Assembly: GCA_945871805.1 (NCBI GenBank)
Contig: CAMBXE010000015.1
Coordinates: 1-34,769 of the forward strand
Length of the DNA stretch: 34,769 nucleotides
Reading direction: 5' to 3'
From: Rhizobium sp. Q54
GTDB taxonomy: Bacteria; Pseudomonadota; Alphaproteobacteria; Rickettsiales; UBA1997
Shown: positions 25,683 to 32,444 of the stretch, piece after piece
How the letters are laid out: each line of letters starts with the position of its first letter
Position numbering within the stretch: position 1 is the stretch's first letter
Position numbers and translations under genes: made by a program
The notes under the pieces: generated by a model
Database searches by the model: none
What the model saw: only the letters and a program-made list of their open reading frames with translations
What the model was told of the DNA's origin: nothing

Positions 25683-26372
25683 CTAACCATGCTTATGATT
25701 GTGATGATGCTGATAAACCCCAAACAACGACAAATATTCCGGATGCTGATTAATATCCTCTGGAGCCCCGTGGCAGCAAACGTGGTGATTAATGCAAAAA
25801 ACCAAATCTGTCTTTTGCATTACCAAATGAAGGTCGTGCGAGATCAGGAGAATCGTGCATCCGCGCTCACTTCTAACTTCTTCAATAATTTGGTAAAAAT
25901 CCTGAATCCCGGCAATGTCCATGTATTGTGTAGGCTCGTCGAGCACAAGCAAATCGGGCTTTCCCGCTAATGCGCGGAGGAATAAAATTTTTTGCAATTG
26001 CCCGCCGGAAAGGTCGTGAATTTGTTTGTCTAAAATTTTTTCGACATTGAGACGTTTTGACACTGCTTGATCAATCGCGCCATTTTCAAGTTGTACAAAA
26101 TCACGCGCCGAAATCGGAATATTTTTTTCGATTTCAATCTTTTGTGGCATGTAACCAATGCTGATTTTTTTAAAATTTAAACCCTTGGGCAAAACCTCGC
26201 CACTAGTAGGTTTAATAATGCCAAGCAGAATGCGCGCGAGGGAAGTTTTACCGCCGCCATTCGGACCAATTAATGTGGTGATTTTGCCTTTTTTTAGTTG
26301 TAGCGAAATTCCCTCAATGATTTGCTTTCCGTCAATTTTTAATCCGATATTTTTTAACTCGATCAATGCCAT
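25683..26372 (-). CDS. znuC: Zinc ABC transporter ATP-binding protein ZnuC
   Basis: This ATPase energises zinc import with ZnuA and ZnuB. All ABC motifs are there: Walker A GPNGGGKTS (36-44, a Gly replacing the usual Ala), Q-loop Gln77, signature LSGGQ (121-125), Walker B LLVLDE (141-146) and the H-loop His179. The C-terminal tail is histidine-rich (QHHHNHKHG, 221-229) with additional His and Cys pairs (HH 196-197, CC 199-200), a likely metal-sensing or buffering tail. The start codon overlaps the divergent znuA start by seven bases. The permease gene znuB is not in the window. Manganese or iron import is the other option for this family, but the tail favours zinc. Confidence 0.9.
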   Translation of the reverse strand: MALIELKNIGLKIDGKQIIEGISLQLKKGKITTLIGPNGGGKTSLARILLGIIKPTSGEVLPKGLNFKKISIGYMPQKIEIEKNIPISARDFVQLENGAIDQAVSKRLNVEKILDKQIHDLSGGQLQKILFLRALAGKPDLLVLDEPTQYMDIAGIQDFYQIIEEVRSERGCTILLISHDLHLVMQKTDLVFCINHHVCCHGAPEDINQHPEYLSLFGVYQHHHNHKHG

Positions 26373-27181
26373 TTTTCAGATTTTTTTTGCTGTTTTTAAT
26401 TTTTGCTAACCAGGCATGGAGCCTTGAAGTTGCTGCCTCGATCAATCCTATTCACCAAATTATTTTGTCGATTGGTGGCGACAGTAATTTAATCATTAAA
26501 CCCGGTTTGTCGGAGCATGATTATCAGTTAAAAAAAAGCGACATCTCTGCGCTGGTGAAAGCTGATTTGATTTTTTATGTCGATGATTCTCTCGAGAAAA
26601 ATTTTCCGAAATTAATTAAAAATTTTCATCTCGAGAAAAAATCTTACCAACTCTCCAAGATCACCGGAATCAATCTCTTGCAGTGTCGCAATAATTCAAA
26701 AAAACTTGATCCGCATTTGTGGCTTGATCCAGAAAATGGAATTAAAATTGCTGAATTTGTTACGCAGAAATTTTGTGAAAGTGACAAAAAAAATTGTTTA
26801 AAATACCAAAATAATTTTCAGAAATTTCGTCAAGAAATCACCAAGGTTGAATCGGTGATAAAATCAGATTTGGTGGGCTTGGATGCCAATTACGTAATCT
26901 ACCACGACGCCTACCAATATTTCGAAAAATCCTTCGCAATCAAAGCGCAAAAAATAATTTCTTACGACCATAATTCGCAGTTAAAAGTTAATGATTTACG
27001 TGGGTTGGAATTGGTAAAATGTTTGGTTAGTGAGCGAATGGACGAAAAAAATTCGGCACAAAAATTGGCCGAAAATTACCAAATTAAATTTGTTACTTTG
27101 GATGTGATTGGGGGAGATGAGAGTTACGCAAAACTACTTACAAAAATCGCGCAGGGGTTTGTGAAATGTGCTAAAAAATGA
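26366..27181 (+). CDS. znuA: Zinc-binding periplasmic protein ZnuA
   Basis: ZnuA captures zinc in the periplasm. A signal peptide (MPFFRFFLLFLIFANQAWS) leads the 271-residue protein. Zinc ligands match the family: His30 in SINPIHQIILSI, His117 in DPHLWLDPENG and His180 in VIYHDAYQYFEKSF. The late cysteine pair Cys219/Cys268 corresponds to the disulfide seen in other ZnuA proteins. The His-rich loop found between the first two ligands in many ZnuA proteins is absent here. The gene starts inside the first codons of divergent znuC. A hairpin with a T-run follows the stop. No Zur box is evident by eye in the region. Confidence 0.9.
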   Translation: MPFFRFFLLFLIFANQAWSLEVAASINPIHQIILSIGGDSNLIIKPGLSEHDYQLKKSDISALVKADLIFYVDDSLEKNFPKLIKNFHLEKKSYQLSKITGINLLQCRNNSKKLDPHLWLDPENGIKIAEFVTQKFCESDKKNCLKYQNNFQKFRQEITKVESVIKSDLVGLDANYVIYHDAYQYFEKSFAIKAQKIISYDHNSQLKVNDLRGLELVKCLVSERMDEKNSAQKLAENYQIKFVTLDVIGGDESYAKLLTKIAQGFVKCAKK

Positions 27182-27217
27182 GATTTTCTTTATCGGAAGA
27201 AAATCATGATTTTTTTT
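27182..27217 (+). terminator. Terminator-like hairpin after znuA
   Basis: The nine-base arms GATTTTCTT and AAGAAAATC close a six-base loop just after the stop. A run of T follows after five bases. The stem is A/T-rich, so a weak terminator is likely. Confidence 0.55.
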
Positions 27218-27344
27218 GGATGCAGTGAAATCAAGGCTTGGTGAGGGGTGGTGTGTCAAAAACGGGGAGAAGTCTGCTTAATTTTAGTGAATTGTCGCGT
27301 TGCTAATCTCATCGCGATGACGTGGCAAAAATAGCGTCATTACT

Positions 27345-27490
27345 TAAGCCAAGATCCGTCATTAGAGCCGCTCATAATTTTTACTAACCCGCACCAACCA
27401 AGATCATTTTGTTCCGCTTCAACTCTCACAAACCAACCTTGCCTGACGCGGCTTAGCGAAATTCTGAATGATTCTAATGACGGATCTGGG
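27345..27490. repeat. Palindromic element of a third type, beside the ribBX stop
   Basis: A perfect 15-base inverted repeat (AGATCCGTCATTAGA at 27352-27366, complement at 27473-27487) sits within arms that extend imperfectly to about 25 bases. The right arm ends three bases beyond the ribBX stop. The interior is not obviously palindromic and holds part of a leftward open frame of up to 66 codons (stop at 27340) that begins inside ribBX. A short hairpin (ATGACG/CGTCAT at 27317-27340) lies just left. The layout resembles Rickettsia palindromic elements in size, but the sequence is unlike the other two families here. Confidence 0.6.
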
Positions 27491-28585
27491 TTAAAGTTTT
27501 CGGTAACCACAAATCTTAATTCCATAGCCATCAAGTCCAATCACCGACTTCTTCGAATTAGTTAGAAGTAGCATGTCGTTAACTCCCAAGTCTGAAAGAA
27601 TTTGTGCACCAGTTCCGTAGTTGCGTAACTCGGTTTTTTTATTTTTGTCTGTTGTTTCAAGCATGTGGGAGATGGCTTCTGTCGGTTGTCTAATCACCAC
27701 AATCACTCCATTTCCACTGCGCGAAATTTTTTTCATCGCTTTGGCAAGTGAGTCAGTTTTTGGATTTTGTGCGTCGCTTAAACAGTCAGAAAAAATATTC
27801 AGGTGATGCATACGAACCAAAGTTGGCGAGGTCTTATCAATCTTGCCCTTAATCAGCGCGACATGTTCGACGCCATCAACTTTGCTTTCATAAATTACTA
27901 AATCGAACTCGCCGCCATGTTTGCTCACGAATTTTTTGCGCTCTTTTACTTCGATTAATTTTTCATTTTGACGGCGATATTCGATGAGGTCAGCAATCGT
28001 CGCGATCTTGAGCTGGTGCTTCTTGGCGAATTTGATGAGGTCGGGCATGCGAGCCATTGAGCCGTCATCATTCATAATTTCGCAAATTACGCCGGAAGGG
28101 TTTAAGCCAGCAAGACGAGCGATGTCGACCGCGGCTTCAGTGTGGCCAGCGCGCACGAGCACACCGCCTTTTTCAGCTTTGAGTGGAAAAATATGTCCGG
28201 GGCTGACGAGGGATTCTTTGCCTTTTTTTTCATCGATTGCGTCGCGAATTGTTTTGGCGCGGTCAAAGGCAGAAATGCCGGTCGAGATTCCTTCGCGTGC
28301 TTCGATTGAAACGGTGAAAGCGGTTTGATGACGCGACTGGTTTTGCAGTGACATCAAAGGTAATTCGAGCTTGCGAACCCTTTCTTCTGTAAGCGTTAAA
28401 CAAATTAATCCACGACCATACTTGGCCATAAAATTAACTTCTTGGTCGCCACACATTTCTGCGGGAATTACCAAATCTCCTTCATTTTCGCGACCTTCGT
28501 CGTCGACCAAAATGAAGATTTTTCCGGCTTTGGCTTCGGCGATGATTTCAAGAATTGAGGCGAGGGCGGAATTTTTTTTATTCAT
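27491..28585 (-). CDS. ribB: RibBX-type 3,4-dihydroxy-2-butanone 4-phosphate synthase with degenerate GTP cyclohydrolase II domain
   Basis: The N-terminal half makes the four-carbon precursor of riboflavin from ribulose 5-phosphate. Its motifs are complete: [11 protein letters not shown] (28-38), the GHIFPLKA block with His131, and [16 protein letters not shown] (145-160). Residues about 218-364 align with GTP cyclohydrolase II but lack its zinc site: where RibA has a CLTGD...CDCG pattern, this protein has [14 protein letters not shown] with a single Cys268. The end [15 protein letters not shown] and VIGLDGYGI is still family-like. This layout corresponds to the RibBX variant described in Proteobacteria, so the C-terminal domain probably lacks cyclohydrolase activity. 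The chosen ATG ignores 27 upstream codons that lie in a palindromic element. A GTP cyclohydrolase II must come from elsewhere. Confidence 0.9.
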   Translation of the reverse strand: MNKKNSALASILEIIAEAKAGKIFILVDDEGRENEGDLVIPAEMCGDQEVNFMAKYGRGLICLTLTEERVRKLELPLMSLQNQSRHQTAFTVSIEAREGISTGISAFDRAKTIRDAIDEKKGKESLVSPGHIFPLKAEKGGVLVRAGHTEAAVDIARLAGLNPSGVICEIMNDDGSMARMPDLIKFAKKHQLKIATIADLIEYRRQNEKLIEVKERKKFVSKHGGEFDLVIYESKVDGVEHVALIKGKIDKTSPTLVRMHHLNIFSDCLSDAQNPKTDSLAKAMKKISRSGNGVIVVIRQPTEAISHMLETTDKNKKTELRNYGTGAQILSDLGVNDMLLLTNSKKSVIGLDGYGIKICGYRKL

Positions 28586-28600
28586 GTCTGAGTATATTGA

Positions 28601-29003
28601 TGGACCCCGCAACAAGTGCGGGGTGACAGGACTGGGAGCGCTGACTCTCAACGCGTCACTTCTCACTTTTTAGCAGGATGACAGACTGAGAGCGCTGACT
28701 CTCAACGCGTCACTTCTCACTTTTTAGCAGGATGACAGACTGAGAGCACTTATTCTCAACATGTCGCCCTGCACTTGTTAGCGCTTTGACAAACTGAGAG
28801 CACTTACTCTCAACGTGTCACTTCTTAATTTTTAGCGGGGCGAAGACTGAGAGCACTTACTCTCAAGATGTCGACCTGCACTTGTTAGCGCTTTGACAGA
28901 CTGGGAGCGCTTACTCTCAACGGGTCACTCCTCACTTGTTAGTGGGATGACAAACTGAGATCACTTACTCTCAACTGTCACCCCGCACTTGTTGCGGGGT
29001 CCA
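28601..29003. repeat. Large family 1 palindromic element with a 54-base tandem array
   Basis: The outer arms are the family 1 ends: TGGACCCCGCAACAAGTGCG at the left, complement at the right. Between them lie six tandem units of 53-54 bases (starts at 28630, 28684, 28738, 28792, 28845, 28899) and a seventh that merges into the right arm. The first two units are almost identical; others differ by about 5 to 15 changes. Each unit looks like a decayed GTCACC...GGTGACA arm plus the spacer ACTGAGAGC. The element fills the gap between ribE and ribBX and encodes the ribE stop. Confidence 0.93.
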
Positions 29004-29583
29004 GACGAAGTACGTAACGCGCAATTACGTCGATTTCGAGATTTACTAAATCGCCAGCGACCCGGTGTTTAAAGGCTGTGTTGGCGATTGTGTGCGGAAT
29101 TAAATTTATACTGAAGGAGTTTTTTTCTACTTCATTCACGGTGAGCGAAACGCCGTTGAGTGTTACTGAGCCTTTTTCGGCGATGAATTTCATCAACTCT
29201 TTTTTGACTGCAAAAGTGAATTTTTTGGAATCTTTAATCGACTGAATTGCCAGGATTTTTGCGGTTCCATCGACATGTCCCAAAACCATGTGACCACCAA
29301 ATTCATCGCCAGCACGCAGCGCAAATTCGAGATTAATTTCTTCGCCGATTTTCCAATTTGCTAAAGTGGTTTTGTCGCAAGTTTCTTTCGAGGCCTGAAA
29401 AGAAAGTAGAGATTTTTTTTGTTCAATTAAAGTTAAGCAAATGCCGTTGCAAGCAATTGAGCAGCCAATCGCCAGCTTACGATTTATTTTCCCGGCAACA
29501 GAAATTTTGAGCAGTAAATCTTTTTTACTGCTCTGTTTTAGAGCTTCGATTTTGCCTAAGTGAGTAATTATTCCTGTGAACAT
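28978..29583 (-). CDS. ribE: Riboflavin synthase alpha chain
   Basis: This trimeric enzyme turns two molecules of dimethylribityl-lumazine into riboflavin. Both lumazine-binding halves are present: MFTGIITHLGKIEAL and the AIGCSIACNGICLTLI block, then DEFGGHMVLGHVDGTAKI and GSVTLNGVSLTVNEVE. The product has 201 residues. The last eight or so (from LDPATSAG) and the stop codon are read from the right arm of the adjacent palindromic element, so the native end is shorter or has been replaced. The start is two bases after the rpoH stop, so the two genes are coupled. RibBX follows downstream after the repeat array; ribH and ribD are not in the window. Confidence 0.95.
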   Translation of the reverse strand: MFTGIITHLGKIEALKQSSKKDLLLKISVAGKINRKLAIGCSIACNGICLTLIEQKKSLLSFQASKETCDKTTLANWKIGEEINLEFALRAGDEFGGHMVLGHVDGTAKILAIQSIKDSKKFTFAVKKELMKFIAEKGSVTLNGVSLTVNEVEKNSFSINLIPHTIANTAFKHRVAGDLVNLEIDVIARYVLRLDPATSAG

Positions 29584-29585
29584 TT

Positions 29586-30464
29586 TTACTTTTTTTCTTT
29601 CGTCATTTCTTCCGAAATTAGCTTTCTAATTTTTTTAATTGCCGCCTCTTCGATCTGTCTGATGCGTTCGCGCGAGACTTTATGAATTTGACTTAATTCT
29701 TCGAGCGTCATCGCATCTTCCGACATTTGGCGCTTGAACAAAATGTCTTTTTCACGCTCGTTTAATTTCTCGAAGGCTTGGTGAAAAAGCGATTCACGTT
29801 GCGATTTTTCCTGATTTTTAATAGCGATTTCTTCCTGAGTTTCTTGATTCGCTGCCATTAAATCACCGATTTCAATCGAGTCGCCTTCATTGCCAATTTG
29901 TTTGTTCAAAGAGGAGTCGGATTGGGAAAGGCGTGAATCCATTTCCAAAACTTCTTTGTTCGAAACGTTAAGAATTTCAGCAACATGCTTGATTTGCGAA
30001 GGATCGAGCGCGGACTCGCCAGAATAAATTCCGAGTTTCTTTTTGATTTTATGAAGATTGAAAAAAAGTTTTTTTTGTGCGGCAGTTGTGCCAATTTTTA
30101 CTAAAGACCAAGAGCGCAAAATGTGATCCTGCATGAAGGCGCGGATCCACCACATCGAGTAAGTTGAAAAACGAAAACCTTTATGTGGATCAAATTTTTT
30201 TACGGCATGAATGAGGCCGAGATTTCCTTCGGCGATTAAATCTTGCACGGGCAGGCCGTAGTTGCGGTATTTGCTCGCCATTTTTACCACAAGGCGCAAG
30301 TGACTTTGAATTAACATTTTCGCCGCTTCCTTGTCTCCAGTTTCAGCGAAGCAAATGGCATAATTTTTTTCTTCTTCCGCGGTTAAGAGCGGGAATTTTT
30401 GAATCTCGTGGATGTAGTGGAGGAGTGAGCCGCCAGTAGATTTAGTAAGGTTTATTTTGGACAT
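29586..30464 (-). CDS. rpoH: Heat-shock sigma factor RpoH (sigma-32)
   Basis: RpoH directs RNA polymerase to heat-shock and envelope-stress promoters. The 292-residue product has the conserved region 2 (LVVKMASKYRNYGLPVQDLI, GNLGLIHAVKKFDPHKGFRF, YSMWWIRAFMQDHILRSWS), the RpoH box QKKLFFNLH (130-138) that distinguishes it from RpoD, and a region 4 helix-turn-helix near the end (TLEELSQIHKVSRERIRQIE). The length is usual for alphaproteobacterial RpoH. It is followed closely by ribE, an uncommon neighbour. In the upstream 65-base gap before rbfA there is a short palindromic element. Confidence 0.96.
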   Translation of the reverse strand: MSKINLTKSTGGSLLHYIHEIQKFPLLTAEEEKNYAICFAETGDKEAAKMLIQSHLRLVVKMASKYRNYGLPVQDLIAEGNLGLIHAVKKFDPHKGFRFSTYSMWWIRAFMQDHILRSWSLVKIGTTAAQKKLFFNLHKIKKKLGIYSGESALDPSQIKHVAEILNVSNKEVLEMDSRLSQSDSSLNKQIGNEGDSIEIGDLMAANQETQEEIAIKNQEKSQRESLFHQAFEKLNEREKDILFKRQMSEDAMTLEELSQIHKVSRERIRQIEEAAIKKIRKLISEEMTKEKK

Positions 30465-30478
30465 TGTTAAATTCTAAA

Positions 30479-30526
30479 TGGACCCCGCACTCTAAACTTG
30501 TCACCCCGCACTTGTTGCGGGGTCCA
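30479..30526. repeat. Short family 1 palindromic element between rbfA and rpoH
   Basis: A left arm cut to its first nine bases is followed directly by a full right arm. The 39 bases at 30488-30526 are identical to 31758-31796, so this looks like an internal-deletion copy of the element upstream of the dioxygenase gene. It ends three bases from the rbfA stop. Confidence 0.9.
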
Positions 30527-30529
30527 TGA

Positions 30530-30898
30530 TTATTTTTTGAATTTATTCGATTCTGAATTGAGTAGCGAGTCCAAGTCTTTGGCTTTTGCAGAAGTTTTGT
30601 CGAGAGCAAAAGTTATTTCAGGCACAGAGCGCAAAGTAATTTTTTTAGCTAATTGGTAACGAAAATGTGGCGCGGCTTCGTTTAGTTTTTTAACAATTTT
30701 CCCGTGCATTTCTTCGTTGCCGAAAATGTCGACAAAGATGCGAACGGCTTTGGCATCTGGGCTAACGTCAGCTTCGAGAACGGTAATTAAACTGCCAGGA
30801 ACGGTTAAAATGTCTGCGCGCAGAAAAATTTCTGACATTACGCGCTTAATATTTTCGCCGATTTGAAGTTGTCGCTGAGACTTAGTTTTGGATTTCAT
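30530..30898 (-). CDS. rbfA: Ribosome-binding factor A
   Basis: RbfA helps mature the 5' end of 16S rRNA on the 30S subunit. The 122-residue protein shows the KH-type domain with blocks QIGENIKRVMSEIFLR, LITVLEADVSPDAKAVRIFV and LAKKITLRSVPEITFALDKT. The length is typical. The gene begins one base after the stop of the dioxygenase-like gene, so they share a transcript. It is not next to infB or truB here, its usual partners in other bacteria. Confidence 0.93.
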   Translation of the reverse strand: MKSKTKSQRQLQIGENIKRVMSEIFLRADILTVPGSLITVLEADVSPDAKAVRIFVDIFGNEEMHGKIVKKLNEAAPHFRYQLAKKITLRSVPEITFALDKTSAKAKDLDSLLNSESNKFKK

Positions 30899-30899
30899 T

Positions 30900-31664
30900 T
30901 TAGAATTTTTTGTACTGTTGCACGCCTTTCATCACGATGTTGAAAGTGCAAAGTTTGATTGATTGAGGATTAAGCAGATCTGAGCTGCGCACAGAAGAAG
31001 TAAGCATTTTCTGCTCATTTTCTTGGTAAGACAAATATTGGTAATCGCTTTTATTGTAAGGGTGATCGGCAAAATACATTTCAGTTTCGAGTCGACCAAA
31101 TTTTGAATGGTAGATGTTCATGTTGATGTGAGCGGCGCGTCCGGGAGAGCTTCCAGGCATGATTGTAATGAAGTGGTAATTGCCAAGATTGTCGCTGATT
31201 GCACGGCCAGACATGCTGAAATATTTGTCGATGTACTCACTGTTTGGCTCGAGCAAAGTGTGATATTTTCCAGCGGCATTAGTTTGCCAAATTTCAATTA
31301 CGGCGCTGTCGATCGGCACGCCAAAAGAATCGGTTAACGTTCCTTGTAAGAAAATTACTTCGCCGAAAGCGCGGTAAAATGCGCCGGTTTTTTTAGCGAG
31401 ATTATTAGTGCTGGCGAAGCTGTCTGGCATTGACAGGTCAGCAGAAAAAAAACGCGAAGGAGTTGGAATATTCGGACTAAAAACCGAAGGCGCTTCTTTG
31501 GAAAAATCATTTACTGGATTGCCGCGGACGTCAGTAAATTCTTGCGGCACAGCGGCTTTTATTTCTTCATTGGAGTAGATTTCATCGCTAATATTTTTCA
31601 TTTCTGCGGCGAAAGAAACGAGAGGAAGAGCTAGAAATGAGATTAAGAAAATTAGTCTTAGCAT
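30900..31664 (-). CDS. Exported intradiol-dioxygenase-like protein with altered iron ligand
   Basis: Intradiol dioxygenases split catechols using iron held by two Tyr and two His. The 254-residue product has a signal peptide (MLRLIFLISFLALPLVSFAA), so it works outside the cytoplasm, unlike the classical enzymes. The fold block is intact: GVPIDSAVIEIWQTNAAGKY (Tyr134), GNYHFITIMPG (Tyr163) and GRAAHINMNIYH (His179). The second His of the usual HxH is an Asn (Asn181), so one predicted iron ligand is missing. Related exported dioxygenase-like proteins are annotated in Rickettsia, where the role is unclear. No catechol or ketoadipate pathway gene is near, so the substrate is probably not a classical catechol. 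It precedes rbfA with a one-base gap. Confidence 0.8.
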   Translation of the reverse strand: MLRLIFLISFLALPLVSFAAEMKNISDEIYSNEEIKAAVPQEFTDVRGNPVNDFSKEAPSVFSPNIPTPSRFFSADLSMPDSFASTNNLAKKTGAFYRAFGEVIFLQGTLTDSFGVPIDSAVIEIWQTNAAGKYHTLLEPNSEYIDKYFSMSGRAISDNLGNYHFITIMPGSSPGRAAHINMNIYHSKFGRLETEMYFADHPYNKSDYQYLSYQENEQKMLTSSVRSSDLLNPQSIKLCTFNIVMKGVQQYKKF

Positions 31665-31677
31665 GTTTGTTTGTTAA

Positions 31678-31796
31678 TGGACCCAGCAACAAGTGCGGGG
31701 TGACGGCTTAGAGTGCGGAGTAACAAGTTTAGAGTCTTTCCTTCCTCTGTCACTCCACACTCTAAACTTGTCACCCCGCACTTGTTGCGGGGTCCA
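31678..31796. repeat. Family 1 palindromic element between dcd and the dioxygenase gene
   Basis: A long inverted repeat: left arm TGGACCCAGCAACAAGTGCG, then GGCTTAGAGTGCGG, with the matching right half (CACTCTAAACTTGTCACC and complement of the arm). It is almost a full hairpin of about 50 paired bases with a short middle. The right end lies four bases from the dcd stop. Confidence 0.93.
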
Positions 31797-31800
31797 TTGT

Positions 31801-32370
31801 TTACACCTTAGGTAAAGTTACGCCGGTTTGCCCCATGTACTTGCCTGAGCGCATGTCGTAAGAGACTTCGCAGGGTTGATCGCCTTTGAAAAACAAGAAT
31901 TGGCAAGCGCCTTCGAAGGCATAAATTTTTGCGGGAAGCGGCGTTGTGTTGGAAAATTCTAAAGTGACGTGACCTTCCCAGCCCGGTTCTAGCGGGGTTA
32001 CATTCACAATAATTCCGCAGCGGGCGTAAGTTGATTTGCCCACGCAAATTACCAAAACATCTTTGGGAATTCTGAAATATTCCACGGTGCGCGCTAGAGC
32101 GAAGCTGTTGGGTGGAATGACGCAAACATCAGTCGTGCGATTTACAAAACTAGTTTCGCAGAAATTTTTTGGGTCAACTACAGCTGAATCGATGTTAGTA
32201 AAAATCTTGAATTCGTTGGAAACGCGGGCGTCGTAGCCATAAGAAGAATTGCCGTAAGAAATTATTTTTTGACCATTGTCGTCGAGCTTAACTTGATGAG
32301 AGAAAAATGGCTCGATCATCTTTTGTTTTAATGCAAGATCGGCAATCGACTTGTCTGAAAGAATTGTCAT
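31801..32370 (-). CDS. dcd: dCTP deaminase
   Basis: Dcd deaminates dCTP to dUTP, feeding thymidylate synthesis. The 189-residue length is standard. Conserved blocks include [16 protein letters not shown] (39-54), [11 protein letters not shown] (110-120), [16 protein letters not shown] (126-141) with the catalytic glutamate E138, and the C-terminal [10 protein letters not shown]. The trimeric dUTPase-like fold is implied. The gene is divergent from the Kef gene, with a 74-base gap holding a perfect inverted repeat. A palindromic element starts four bases after the stop. Confidence 0.96.
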   Translation of the reverse strand: MTILSDKSIADLALKQKMIEPFFSHQVKLDDNGQKIISYGNSSYGYDARVSNEFKIFTNIDSAVVDPKNFCETSFVNRTTDVCVIPPNSFALARTVEYFRIPKDVLVICVGKSTYARCGIIVNVTPLEPGWEGHVTLEFSNTTPLPAKIYAFEGACQFLFFKGDQPCEVSYDMRSGKYMGQTGVTLPKV

Positions 32371-32373
32371 TAA

Positions 32374-32430
32374 TTTTGATTTTTGATTTTAGATTTTTGA
32401 ACTTGATTGGGTATAAATCAAAAATCAAAA
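32374..32430. promoter_or_regulatory. Inverted repeat in the divergent dcd/kef gap
   Basis: A perfect 16-base A/T inverted repeat (TTTTGATTTTTGATTT and complement) flanks 25 bases. It fills most of the region where both promoters must lie. It could be an operator for a dimeric regulator or a simple A/T palindrome; there is no direct evidence for either. Confidence 0.4.
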
Positions 32431-32444
32431 AATTTAAAAATTAA

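Noticed and set aside
27340-27540. 66-codon leftward frame overlapping the ribBX end
   Set aside because: Natural-looking composition, but it lies mostly within a palindromic element, begins inside ribBX, and has no recognisable family; kept only as part of the repeat entry.
28586-28666. 27-codon N-terminal extension of ribBX
   Set aside because: It is encoded by the palindromic element; the family start is the later ATG.
28630-28952. CRISPR-like array of regularly spaced repeats
   Set aside because: The 54-base units are continuous and vary along their whole length; there are no constant repeats separated by unique spacers and no cas genes.
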